A stretch of 64,000 nucleotides of DNA, from contig NZ_JACWZY010000010.1 of the NCBI RefSeq assembly GCF_014699005.1, forward strand, positions 1-64,000, in the 5' to 3' direction. The translations under genes and the position numbers were made by a program. The notes below the pieces were generated by a model. It made no database searches, had not been told where the DNA came from, and saw nothing but the letters and a program-made list of their open reading frames with translations. Shown here one piece after another: positions 41,937-50,595 of the stretch. How positions within the stretch are numbered: the stretch's first letter is position 1; every line of letters starts with the position of its first letter. The DNA is from Spirosoma profusum (GTDB taxonomy: Bacteria; Bacteroidota; Bacteroidia; Cytophagales; Spirosomataceae).

Positions 41937-43487
41937 ATGACGGGCAGTAAAGCCAGGTCTCCTCAGGCCGTATCGAATCGCACGCTGTTTAGTGTCATTT
42001 CGGCTTCATCGGTCGGGACGCTCATTGAGTGGTACGACTTCTACATTTTTGGCAGTCTGGCCGCCATTCTTTCCTCGCAGTTTTTTCCGAAAGACAATCC
42101 AACAGCCGCCCTCTTATCGACGCTTGCTACGTTTGCCGCTGGGTTTGTGGTACGTCCCTTTGGCGCACTGGTATTCGGGCGACTTGGCGATTTGGTGGGC
42201 CGGAAATATACGTTTCTGGTAACGCTGGTGCTGATGGGCGGCTCTACGTTTGCCATCGGCCTGATTCCGGGTTATGCTACCATTGGCTTCTGGGCACCAC
42301 TGTTGGTGCTTCTCCTTCGGCTCGTTCAGGGTCTTGCTCTCGGTGGTGAGTATGGCGGAGCCGCTACGTACGTAGCAGAGTACGCGCCCGAAGGCCGACG
42401 AGGGTACTACACAAGTTTCATTCAGACTACCGCTACGTTAGGTTTGTTCGTTTCGTTGGGTGTGATTCTGATTACGCGTGAAACATTAGGCGTTGATACA
42501 TTTTCGGACTGGGGCTGGCGGGTGCCGTTTTTACTGTCGATTCTGCTGGTTGCCGTTTCCATCGTGATACGTCTGCGGATGGCCGAATCGCCCCTTTTCT
42601 CGAAACTGAAGTCGGAAGGGAAAGTCTCGAAAAATCCACTCGCCGAAAGTTTTGGGAAGAAACAGAATCTCAAAATGGTTTTGCTGGCTCTGTTCGGAGC
42701 TACAGCCGGTCAGGGTGTTATCTGGTATACGGGGCAGTTTTACGCACTGTCATTCATCCAGAAAGCCTGCAATATTGAGTTTGTGCAGTCGAATATGATT
42801 GTAGCCATTGCACTGCTGGCCGCTACTCCCCTTTTTGTCGTTTTTGGCGGATTATCGGACCGCATCGGTCGGAAGTCGATTATGCTGGCGGGGATGTTGT
42901 TGGGCATCGTTACGTATCGCCCGATTTACGACAAGATGTACAGCCTTACCGATTTGTCGAAACAACAGGAAGTTGTTGACGCCCGCACCATTGATCGGAA
43001 ACAAGTAAAACTGGGCAATGGCGATACACAAATAACAACAACGACGACTCATATCTACACCGATGGTCTGATCGCCAAAGACGTTGAAAAAACCGCTACG
43101 TCCGCCAAACCTGAATTGACCAAATCCGTTACGTTACCGGACGGCAGTTTCTGGCTGATGGTGCTGCTGGTGTTTGTGCAGGTTGTATACGTAACGATGG
43201 TCTACGGGCCAATTGCCGCCTTTCTGGTTGAGTTATTCCCGACGCGCATTCGCTATACGTCTATGTCGCTGCCTTACCATATCGGCAACGGCATTTTTGG
43301 TGGATTAACCCCGTTTATAGCGACAGCCCTGGTTGCTACAGCTACCAAAGCCAATCAGGCCGTACCGGGTTCGGTCGCGAAGCCCTACCTCGAAGGATTG
43401 TGGTATCCTATTTTGGTAGCGAGTATCTGTTTTATCATTGGCATTTTGTATCTGAATAACAAGAAATACACCACGGCAGACGATTAA
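41937..43487 (+). CDS. MFS transporter, metabolite:H+ symporter (MHS) type
   Basis: This 516-residue transporter has 12 predicted helices. It begins with TLIEWYDFYIFGSLAAIL, the helix-1 mark of MHS symporters (ProP, ShiA, KgtP), and has the loop GRLGDLVGRKYTFL and the second-half counterpart GGLSDRIGRKSIML. Between helices 8 and 9 it carries an additional hydrophilic loop of about 65 residues (around 340-405: DKMYSLTDLSKQQE..ITTTTTHIYTDG), which family members of about 430-450 residues lack. The substrate, probably a carboxylate or osmolyte, cannot be read from the sequence. Confidence 0.88.
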   Translation: MTGSKARSPQAVSNRTLFSVISASSVGTLIEWYDFYIFGSLAAILSSQFFPKDNPTAALLSTLATFAAGFVVRPFGALVFGRLGDLVGRKYTFLVTLVLMGGSTFAIGLIPGYATIGFWAPLLVLLLRLVQGLALGGEYGGAATYVAEYAPEGRRGYYTSFIQTTATLGLFVSLGVILITRETLGVDTFSDWGWRVPFLLSILLVAVSIVIRLRMAESPLFSKLKSEGKVSKNPLAESFGKKQNLKMVLLALFGATAGQGVIWYTGQFYALSFIQKACNIEFVQSNMIVAIALLAATPLFVVFGGLSDRIGRKSIMLAGMLLGIVTYRPIYDKMYSLTDLSKQQEVVDARTIDRKQVKLGNGDTQITTTTTHIYTDGLIAKDVEKTATSAKPELTKSVTLPDGSFWLMVLLVFVQVVYVTMVYGPIAAFLVELFPTRIRYTSMSLPYHIGNGIFGGLTPFIATALVATATKANQAVPGSVAKPYLEGLWYPILVASICFIIGILYLNNKKYTTADD

Positions 43488-43561
43488 TATCTGAGCCAGG
43501 CTCCGGCTTGACTCGTGTAAAATTTCGCTACGGCCAAGCTGTAGCCTGGCCTATACAAGAA

Positions 43562-43777
43562 ATGGAACTTCTAAAAAAATACCTCGGCGTAGTTTGGATT
43601 TTACTCGGTGTCTACGTCGGTTACGACCGGATTACGGATAGTCTGACAAAAATTGGCAGTCCCCAACTGGAAGATCGTGTTTTCGGATGGGTGGTTCTGC
43701 TGGTGCTCACTCCTATCGTTGTCGGCGGACTGATTTTGTTCGGGAAATATGCACTGGATGGCGAATATGATTCGTAA
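43562..43777 (+). CDS. Small two-helix membrane protein
   Basis: From the ATG at 43562 the product has 71 residues with two hydrophobic stretches (YLGVVWILLGVYVGY and VFGWVVLLVLTPIVVGGLILFGKYAL). The layout is that of many small Bacteroidota inner-membrane proteins of unknown role. Its last 11 bases overlap the start of the SGNH hydrolase gene, so the two are coupled. The frame extends upstream only to a TTG. Confidence 0.7.
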   Translation: MELLKKYLGVVWILLGVYVGYDRITDSLTKIGSPQLEDRVFGWVVLLVLTPIVVGGLILFGKYALDGEYDS

Positions 43778-44738
43778 CACCGTTGGATCAACGCTATGTT
43801 GGTTAGTCGTTTTTCTGCTAACCGTTTTTTCGCAACCTGGGAACGTAGCGTTTGGGCAATTGCCATTCCCGGCTAATGTTAAGCGCGTTCTGTTTTTGGG
43901 GAATAGTATTACGTATGCCGGAAAGTACGTAACGGCTATCGAAACGTACTACGTAATGCACTATCCAAACCAACCAATTGAATTTATTAACGTTGGGTTG
44001 CCGAGCGAAACCGTTTCGGGACTTTCCGAAGAAGGGCACGCCGACGGGAAGTTTCCCCGCCCTGATCTACACGAACGACTGGACCGAATTCTGACGCAGA
44101 CAAAACCCGATTTGGTGTTTGCCTGCTACGGCATGAACGACGGGATTTATTTACCCTTCGATGAAAGTAGATTCGCGAAATTCAAAGAAGGAATCCAGTG
44201 GCTGCACGATGAAGTAGTAAAAACGGGAGCCAATCTTATCCACGTCACCCCACCTGATTATGACGAATTGAAGGGCGGCAAAGTCGGTTATGCCGCCGTC
44301 CTCGACCGCTACGCTGACTGGTTGCTGGAGCAGAAAACGGTCAAGCAATGGAACGTAGTGGATATTCATTACCCCATGAAAAAGTTGCTGGAAGCACACC
44401 GAAAAGTAGATGCTACGTTCGGTATTTCTGCTTTTGCACTGGCCGAGGATGGTGTTCACCCTGGCGACGTGGGCCATTGGGTTATGGCTAAGAGTATATT
44501 GCTTGGTCTGGGCGAAAAGAACGTAGCACCCGCTACCGATCTGAAATCATCGATTGCGTCAATTCCAAATTCGGCACAAATCAGTAAGCTCATCGCCGAG
44601 CGACAAGATCTCATGAAAGACGCCTGGTTGACCGCGACTGGCCATAAACGTCCCGGCATGACTACTGGAATACCCCTTCTCGAAGCGCAGACAAAAGCCG
44701 CCGACATGGAAAAACAAATCCGAACGTTGTTGAAGTAA
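43767..44738 (+). CDS. Secreted SGNH/GDSL-type hydrolase
   Basis: This 323-residue protein has a signal peptide (MIRNTVGSTLCWLVVFLLTV...AFG) and the SGNH blocks: VLFLGNSITYAG (block I, nucleophile Ser), a Gly in VGLPSETVSG (block II), ACYGMNDG (block III, Asn) and EDGVHPGDVGHWVMA (block V, Asp and His). Such enzymes are esterases or polysaccharide deacetylases. I prefer the ATG at 43767 over in-frame ATGs at 43749 and 43758, as it gives a typical signal peptide. It overlaps the upstream small membrane gene by 11 bases. Confidence 0.88.
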   Translation: MIRNTVGSTLCWLVVFLLTVFSQPGNVAFGQLPFPANVKRVLFLGNSITYAGKYVTAIETYYVMHYPNQPIEFINVGLPSETVSGLSEEGHADGKFPRPDLHERLDRILTQTKPDLVFACYGMNDGIYLPFDESRFAKFKEGIQWLHDEVVKTGANLIHVTPPDYDELKGGKVGYAAVLDRYADWLLEQKTVKQWNVVDIHYPMKKLLEAHRKVDATFGISAFALAEDGVHPGDVGHWVMAKSILLGLGEKNVAPATDLKSSIASIPNSAQISKLIAERQDLMKDAWLTATGHKRPGMTTGIPLLEAQTKAADMEKQIRTLLK

Positions 44739-44740
44739 GG

Positions 44741-44876
44741 TTGTCATTTATGGTCAGTGATTGTCATTTATAGTCATTAATGGTCAGGTTTAAAACCAGT
44801 TCTGAGCCATTTATGACCATAAGTGACTACTACGTTTCAATGACTAATCATAACCATAAATGACAACATACTTTTA
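44741..44876. repeat. Cluster of direct and inverted copies of TTGTCATTTATGGTCA
   Basis: TTGTCATTTATGGTCAGTGA and TTGTCATTTATAGTCATTAA stand in direct order at 44741 and 44761, followed by TGGTCA. Inverse forms lie at about 44808-44826 (CCATTTATGACCATAAGTGA region) and 44850-44876 (ATAACCATAAATGACAA). They fill the gap between the SGNH hydrolase and acs. Confidence 0.75.
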
Positions 44877-44914
44877 CCTTTACGGTCTTATTCGTTTTTA
44901 TCCTTTTACGACTC

Positions 44915-46810
44915 ATGCGTATCCGAACCTTTGACGAATACCAGACAGCTTATCAGAAAAGTGTCGACGACCCGGAAGCTTTCTGGGCCGAAGTTGCTCA
45001 GAATTTCCAGTGGCGCAAACCCTGGACCAAAACCCTTCAATGGAATTTTACCGACCCCGACGTAAAGTGGTTTGTGGGTGGTAAACTTAATATTACCGAG
45101 AACTGTCTCGACCGGCATCTGGCCGAACGTGGTGACCAACCGGCCATCATCTGGGAGCCCAACGACCCCAATGAAGCGGGTGTTACGTTGACTTACAAAA
45201 TGCTCCACGACCAGGTTTGCCGCTTTGCCAACGTATTGAAACGCAACGGCGTCGTGAAAGGCGACCGGGTTTGTATTTATATGCCGATGGTGCCCGAACT
45301 GGCCATTGCGGTGCTGGCCTGTGCCCGCATCGGGGCGGTTCATTCGGTGGTTTTTGGTGGTTTCTCAGCACAAAGTATTGCCGATCGGATTAACGACGCC
45401 CAGTGCAAAGTGGTCGTTACGGCCGATGGTGCGTATCGCGGGAATAAAGAAATAGGACTAAAAAGCACTGTGGATGACGCACTTATCGGCTGCCCCAGTG
45501 TGCAGAAAGTAATTGTGATGACCCGTACCCGCACACCAGTTTCGATGCTGAAGGGCCGCGATGTGTGGTGGGAACAGGAACTGAAACAGGTTACCGCCGA
45601 TTGCCCCGCCGAAGAAATGGACGCCGAAGATATGCTGTTCATTCTGTACACATCCGGCTCAACGGGCAAACCTAAAGGAGTAGTACATACCTGTGGTGGG
45701 TATATGGTTTACACGACCTACACCTTCCAGAACGTATTTCAATATGAACCGGGTCAGATTTTCTTCTGCACGGCCGATATTGGCTGGATTACCGGGCATA
45801 GTTATATCGTTTATGGTCCACTGGCATCGGGTGCTACGTCAATGATTTTCGAAGGTGTACCGACGTACCCCGATTGCGGTCGGTTCTGGGATATTGTCGA
45901 TAAATACAAGGTCAATATTCTGTATACAGCCCCAACCGCTATCCGTTCGTTAATGGGTTTTGGTTTGGAGAAAGTCGAGAATCACGATCTGAGCAGCCTG
46001 CAAGTGTTAGGCTCTGTAGGTGAACCAATTAACGAAGAAGCCTGGTATTGGTATAACGACCATATCGGCAAAAATCGCTGCCCCATTGTCGATACGTGGT
46101 GGCAGACGGAAACCGGCGGTACGTTGATTTCGCCCCTGGCGGGCATTACTAAAACCAAACCGACCTACGCTACGTTGCCACTACCCGGTGTTCAGCCGGT
46201 ACTTGTCGATGAAAACGGGAAGGAGATTGAAGGTAACGGCGTCAGCGGCAACCTCTGCATGAAGTTTCCATGGCCGGGCATACTACGTACTACGTATGGT
46301 GATCACGAACGCTGTCGCCAGACGTATTTCGCTACGTATCCGGGCCTGTATTTCACGGGCGATGGCTGCCTGCGCGACAAAGACGGATACTACCGCATTA
46401 CGGGCCGCGTCGATGACGTCCTAAACGTATCGGGCCACCGCATCGGCACTGCCGAAGTCGAAAATGCGATCAATATGCACACGGGCGTAGTGGAAAGCGC
46501 CGTGGTTGGTTACCCGCACGACATTAAGGGACAAGGAATTTATGCCTACGTTATTACTGAAAGTGGAGCCAGCAGTCATGACGAAGACCTGACCAAACGC
46601 GATATTCTGGCTACGGTAAGCCGCATCATCGGCCCCATCGCCAAACCCGACAAGATTCAGTTTGTAACGGGTTTACCGAAAACACGCTCAGGCAAAATCA
46701 TGCGCCGAATTCTCCGAAAAATTGCTGAAGGCGACACCAGTAACTTAGGCGACACCACTACGTTGCTCGACCCGGCGGTTGTGGATGATATTAAGGCGGG
46801 GGCGATATAA
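44915..46810 (+). CDS. acs: Acetyl-CoA synthetase (AMP-forming)
   Basis: This 631-residue enzyme makes acetyl-CoA from acetate, ATP and CoA through acetyl-AMP. Marks are the ATP-binding loop YTSGSTGKPKGVVHT (245-259), DTWWQTETGG, YFTGDGCLRDKDGYYRITGRVDDVLNVSGHR, and the C-terminal TRSGKIMRR with the regulatory Lys594, which is acetylated in other bacteria. Trp in DTWWQTETGG is the residue that limits the substrate to acetate in Acs proteins. It is a single gene between a repeat cluster and a family A palindrome. Confidence 0.96.
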   Translation: MRIRTFDEYQTAYQKSVDDPEAFWAEVAQNFQWRKPWTKTLQWNFTDPDVKWFVGGKLNITENCLDRHLAERGDQPAIIWEPNDPNEAGVTLTYKMLHDQVCRFANVLKRNGVVKGDRVCIYMPMVPELAIAVLACARIGAVHSVVFGGFSAQSIADRINDAQCKVVVTADGAYRGNKEIGLKSTVDDALIGCPSVQKVIVMTRTRTPVSMLKGRDVWWEQELKQVTADCPAEEMDAEDMLFILYTSGSTGKPKGVVHTCGGYMVYTTYTFQNVFQYEPGQIFFCTADIGWITGHSYIVYGPLASGATSMIFEGVPTYPDCGRFWDIVDKYKVNILYTAPTAIRSLMGFGLEKVENHDLSSLQVLGSVGEPINEEAWYWYNDHIGKNRCPIVDTWWQTETGGTLISPLAGITKTKPTYATLPLPGVQPVLVDENGKEIEGNGVSGNLCMKFPWPGILRTTYGDHERCRQTYFATYPGLYFTGDGCLRDKDGYYRITGRVDDVLNVSGHRIGTAEVENAINMHTGVVESAVVGYPHDIKGQGIYAYVITESGASSHDEDLTKRDILATVSRIIGPIAKPDKIQFVTGLPKTRSGKIMRRILRKIAEGDTSNLGDTTTLLDPAVVDDIKAGAI

Positions 46811-46813
46811 GCA

Positions 46814-46904
46814 TTTTTGTCATGCTGAGGTACGAAGCATCTTAAGATTTCCTGGTTTATATGTTGTAAAATCTTAAGATGCTTCGTACCTCAGCATGAC
46901 AAAT
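46814..46904. repeat. Family A palindrome
   Basis: The outer arms TTTTTGTCATGCTGAGGTAC and inverse and inner arms ending ATCTTAAGAT lie between the convergent acs and pentapeptide-repeat genes, where they can act as a bidirectional terminator. Confidence 0.85.
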
Positions 46905-46951
46905 AATCTTCTTTTACGTTTGTCTCTACAATGGCCTAAAACAGAACCTCA

Positions 46952-47917
46952 CTATCGCTTCGCCGGAATAATAGCGGACGTAGCCAGCCGAGCACCCGTT
47001 ACGTTGGGAGTGGAACCGGCCGAATCGAGCAATGGCTTCTGCGACAGGAAAAATGCGTTTTCAAAAGACAGCGATTCACTTTTTACGCCGATAAAAGTTG
47101 CTTTTGTATCAAAGAAGGCTTCCTTAAAACTGGCTTCTTTCAACGTAGCATTACTGAAATCGACGGCGTTTCGGAACCGGCAATTATCAAAAATATTTCG
47201 ACCTGTACTTTGCGCGTAATTGAACGTCAGTTGTCCGTCGGTGGTGCACATTGAGAAATCCAGATTACTTCTGAAGTCGCCCAGATTGAAACGCGCATCT
47301 CCTGCAAAAACTGCACTCTGAAAGTAAACCACGCCTGCCCAGATCGTTTTCCAGAAACTGGCCATCTTCGCGAAATGCGCGGTCTGAAAGCGAACCTCCC
47401 GCGTAAACATGGCTCCGTCGAAGTATGTTTCAGAACCAAAACGAGCGCCTTCAAACGTTACGTTCCGGTTAAACTGACTGTTGGCAAACGAGCTGATGCC
47501 CCGTACCGAAATCGATTGGAAACTGGTTTCGCCATTGAATTTGCTGTTCAAAAACGTCAGATTCTTTCCAAAATCGCAGAGAATGGTCTGACCGTTACGT
47601 TGGTTGAATGCCGTTACTTTTCCCGTAAATACGCAGTTTTTGAAATAAACCGACGATTCAATCGCTACGCTACGTATCGTTTCGGTTTGTGGGTACGTAG
47701 CGAGCGTAGTAAAATCCAGATCACCTTCAATCGTTTTGTTTTCAATAAAAACTGGCTCCTGATTGCCCAATTTTTCCAGTATGCTACGTGCCGTGATCGG
47801 TTTGGTATCGGTTGCCGTGGCCGTACAGCCCAGGCAACCGATACAAAGCGTCAGCATTGCAACCAGATTACTTAGATTTAACCGCTTGAAGCGATTGAGT
47901 TGCTTGACTTTGTACAT
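46952..47917 (-). CDS. Pentapeptide-repeat lipoprotein
   Basis: This 321-residue protein has a lipoprotein signal (charged start MYKVKQLNRFKR, then LVAMLTLCIGCLGC). From about residue 90 the chain is built of pentapeptide-like repeats with central Phe at every fifth position (FENCVF, FLNSKFNGETSF, FANSQFNRNVTFEGARF), which fold as a right-handed quadrilateral beta-helix. The ATG at 47917 lies 50 bases inside the upstream protease gene; an internal ATG at 47857 would avoid overlap but leave a poor signal peptide. Coupling to the protease is likely. Function unknown. Confidence 0.8.
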   Translation of the reverse strand: MYKVKQLNRFKRLNLSNLVAMLTLCIGCLGCTATATDTKPITARSILEKLGNQEPVFIENKTIEGDLDFTTLATYPQTETIRSVAIESSVYFKNCVFTGKVTAFNQRNGQTILCDFGKNLTFLNSKFNGETSFQSISVRGISSFANSQFNRNVTFEGARFGSETYFDGAMFTREVRFQTAHFAKMASFWKTIWAGVVYFQSAVFAGDARFNLGDFRSNLDFSMCTTDGQLTFNYAQSTGRNIFDNCRFRNAVDFSNATLKEASFKEAFFDTKATFIGVKSESLSFENAFFLSQKPLLDSAGSTPNVTGARLATSAIIPAKR

Positions 47918-49556
47918 ATTGTTTTACTTTCTGAGCCAGTGCACCACTTTTCTTTTGCTGACGAATGAAATTGAAAATCTCCTGGGGAGCATACGCATTT
48001 TGATGGTCCGCATTAACAGCCGTAGTAAACTGCTTACGGGCTTTTTCAGGACTTTTGATGGTCAGTTTATTTTTGAACGAGAACGCCACACCCGCCTGTT
48101 CGTAGCCTTCACGAGCTGCATATCCGTTCTTGAATTTGATCGGCCGATCAGTTGTGTAGAAGTAGTTATCTTCTTCATCGAATTCATCGAACGTATCGTC
48201 GGCGTCGACCATCAGCACCAGGTAATACGAACCACTCAGATTTGACGGCGTTTTATACGTAGCACGTACGCCATCGTCGGTTCCAAACAATACGTCCGAC
48301 AGGCTGCTATACGCCGGAATGCTTATGTTCAGTTCACAGTTTCCATTCGCACAACTATACTTGTTAGACTGCAGATTTTTGTTTGAATAGGTGTGCTGAA
48401 ACAATACGCCATAATCATTTGCATTCCGGGCATTGTAGTAGATGTAGTACGCTGTCCAGGGCGTTTTGGGCGTAGCGTCGGCAGTACCGTCGTTGTAGAT
48501 ATTGAACTCAACAGCTCTGGACGATGGCGAACCAGTCGACTCATAATCAGACGCATCTGAATTAACCCAGGCCACTAAATCAACACCTTTTGTTGTCGGA
48601 TTCGGCTGTGGTTGTGGGTCATCGTTCGGCTTAACTGCGGTTTCGCTCATCACGAACAATTCTTTCCCGCCGTCTTTCAGGGGAATTAGAAATGTGTTGA
48701 GCATGAAATTGTAATCGATCCAGATGAATCCCTTGCTGCCCCAAGTCGTTCCCCAGGAGTTGATGACTTTGAAAGCACCATTGGGCCCTTTTTTGTCGTC
48801 GTAACCTATGATGGTCAGCGCGTGACCTGCGTGCATACCCACTTTATCGTAGGTTGTATTCGACGACAGTACGTTGTCGCTGTTCCAGGTCATAAAATTA
48901 TCGGCGAGTTCGGCGCCAATTACGACGGGCACTTTATTGACCAACTGCTGTTTGACGGCTGTAACCGTCGGGTCGATCAGGCGGTACGCTTTAATTTTAT
49001 GTTTAGCCGCTTCAGTATCCCAGCTGGCCGACGCAGTCGCTTTGCTGCAATCGCCTAAATCGGTATACGGTGAAACGGCTAACGTAGCACCTCCCCGTGC
49101 CATAAGCACATCCATAATGGGTTCAAAATTTGTCCCATTACAATCCGCACCTTTATCTTTTGGATCAAGGGCCGTAAACAAATCACGCGGGCTGATCTGG
49201 TAGGAAGGACTGCTCAATTGAGCGGCCGTATAGCCTTTAGCAACGCCTTCGATAGCCGTTTTTGCGTAATAACCCGTTGCCCAGACTGCACAAGTGCCAT
49301 AAGGCCCCTGATTGCCGACGGGTGGTAAATACTGAGTCAGATCAAACGAAGCAGGCAGGTTGTCTGCGCTAACAGCACCAAATTTAATGGCATACGGGGC
49401 GTCAGTCAGGTCTTCTTTCTGCGAAAATAAACCCAGCGAATAACCGGTTGTGTTAATAGGCTTGTCCCCTGGATTGGGAAGCTGATCTTCTACCTTTTTA
49501 CAGCCGAGTAACAGTGCGGCTACAGCGGTTGCAGTCAAAATTCGTGTGGTGTTCAT
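47868..49556 (-). CDS. Papain-like (C1) cysteine protease lipoprotein
   Basis: From the ATG at 49556 it has 562 residues with a lipobox LLLGC (Cys19). The C1 protease domain covers about 65-290: the oxyanion Gln83 and catalytic Cys89 in PVGNQGPYGTCAVWATGY, His244 in MHAGHALTIIGYDD, and Asn265 in VINSWGTTWGSKGF. No clear inhibitory propeptide lies between lipobox and domain, only about 45 residues. A C-terminal region of some 230 residues, including a CARDB-like beta domain (GVDLVAWVN...FDEEDNYFYT), may bind a partner. It is the first gene of a two-gene unit with the pentapeptide-repeat lipoprotein. Confidence 0.9.
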   Translation of the reverse strand: MNTTRILTATAVAALLLGCKKVEDQLPNPGDKPINTTGYSLGLFSQKEDLTDAPYAIKFGAVSADNLPASFDLTQYLPPVGNQGPYGTCAVWATGYYAKTAIEGVAKGYTAAQLSSPSYQISPRDLFTALDPKDKGADCNGTNFEPIMDVLMARGGATLAVSPYTDLGDCSKATASASWDTEAAKHKIKAYRLIDPTVTAVKQQLVNKVPVVIGAELADNFMTWNSDNVLSSNTTYDKVGMHAGHALTIIGYDDKKGPNGAFKVINSWGTTWGSKGFIWIDYNFMLNTFLIPLKDGGKELFVMSETAVKPNDDPQPQPNPTTKGVDLVAWVNSDASDYESTGSPSSRAVEFNIYNDGTADATPKTPWTAYYIYYNARNANDYGVLFQHTYSNKNLQSNKYSCANGNCELNISIPAYSSLSDVLFGTDDGVRATYKTPSNLSGSYYLVLMVDADDTFDEFDEEDNYFYTTDRPIKFKNGYAAREGYEQAGVAFSFKNKLTIKSPEKARKQFTTAVNADHQNAYAPQEIFNFIRQQKKSGALAQKVKQYVQSQATQSLQAVKSK

Positions 49557-49873
49557 AAAGTATTTTGAATGTTGTTTAAAAAAGAGAATGGAACGTCGGT
49601 GCATCGGCCTCTTGCCGACGAACGACGTCACGAAATTGGGGTGCTACGTTCCGGGGAGAAATAACATTTCGCTTCAACTGCTCAAAACAGATACTGAATT
49701 GGACAATTTGAGCTATGAACTATTGTGGGAAAAATGGAGAGGTGGGCGTAAATCAGCCCATTTGAGAATATGCAGACGTAGCAGACGTTACGTCAGAAAT
49801 AAAAACGGCTGACTGTGACTAGGACACAATCAGCCGCCAAAAGCAGTACGTTACGTTGATTTAAATTAGCTAT
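49557..49873. other. Intergenic region with terminator and protease promoter
   Basis: This 317-bp gap holds the terminator of the lipoprotein gene (49801-49836) and, nearer 49560-49700, the promoter region of the protease gene. I see no gene. Confidence 0.55.
49801..49836 (-). terminator. Terminator of the 49874-50401 lipoprotein gene
   Basis: CGGCTGA and TCAGCCG pair, with TGTG/CACA continuing the stem after one mismatch. On the minus strand the hairpin is followed by five T. Confidence 0.8.
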
Positions 49874-50401
49874 TTACTTCACTTTTACAATCTCCCCAAA
49901 ATAGTTCATAAACACCAGATAGTCAGACTTCTTCTCACCAACAGGATCAATCAGCCGAACGGTAATGGTAACGTAGCGCTGGCCGTTGAAAGTTGGTTTA
50001 TACGTAGCATTTTGCAGGACAGAACGCGCAATCAGTTCGTCATTTTTGGAGAAATAGGCGATGTCGTCTTTAGCCAGTGTTCGTTTGAACACGCGACTTC
50101 CCGATTTTTTCACCGCGAGTATTGTCGCCGTATTATTGAAATAACAACCTTTTTCGGTCGACGTAGCGCTGGTATCCTGGTCGAGCGTCAGCGTGAATTT
50201 CATCGGTTTAGCCGACTCCTGATATTCATTGGATTTCCCCAATTTATCAGCCTTCAAGATGGATTGGCAGTTTTTGGGTTTGGGTGCCGCCACTACCGTC
50301 GAATCGGTGGTAGCCGACGTAGTGTTTTCTTCTTTTTTTTCACTCTTTCCACAAGCAGCGAGCAGGCCAACCGCCAGAACAAATACGTATGCGTTTTTCA
50401 T
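49874..50401 (-). CDS. Lipoprotein of unknown function
   Basis: From the ATG at 50401 it has 175 residues with the lipoprotein signal MKNAYVFVLAVGLLAAC, followed by a Lys/Glu/Ser/Thr-rich linker and a beta-rich domain with two Cys (KNCQSILKAD and EKGCYFNNTA) that could form a disulphide. The closing strands RYVTITVRLIDPVGEKKSDYLVF look like an immunoglobulin-like or lipocalin-like fold. I do not recognise the family. It is divergent from the ABC exporter. Confidence 0.75.
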   Translation of the reverse strand: MKNAYVFVLAVGLLAACGKSEKKEENTTSATTDSTVVAAPKPKNCQSILKADKLGKSNEYQESAKPMKFTLTLDQDTSATSTEKGCYFNNTATILAVKKSGSRVFKRTLAKDDIAYFSKNDELIARSVLQNATYKPTFNGQRYVTITVRLIDPVGEKKSDYLVFMNYFGEIVKVK

Positions 50402-50595
50402 GCGGTAAAGTTCGCATTTATCCGGAAAAGGTATCATCAAAGAAACACAAAGGTTTCACTACGTCTGCCAATGAATTTGTTCGTGTAATTTTCAGGATTA
50501 ATCACGGCCAATTGACCCAAATCCAACAGTTTGGTGTTGTACTAAAGGAGTCATTCCTGCTTACTACTACCAAAAATTCTACTAACAACAAACGT

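Noticed and set aside
50389..50595. N-terminal extension of the ABC exporter from an ATG at 50389
   Set aside because: It overlaps the divergent lipoprotein gene, encodes no domain, and the canonical start MQLLYSYLRRYWG lies at 50596.
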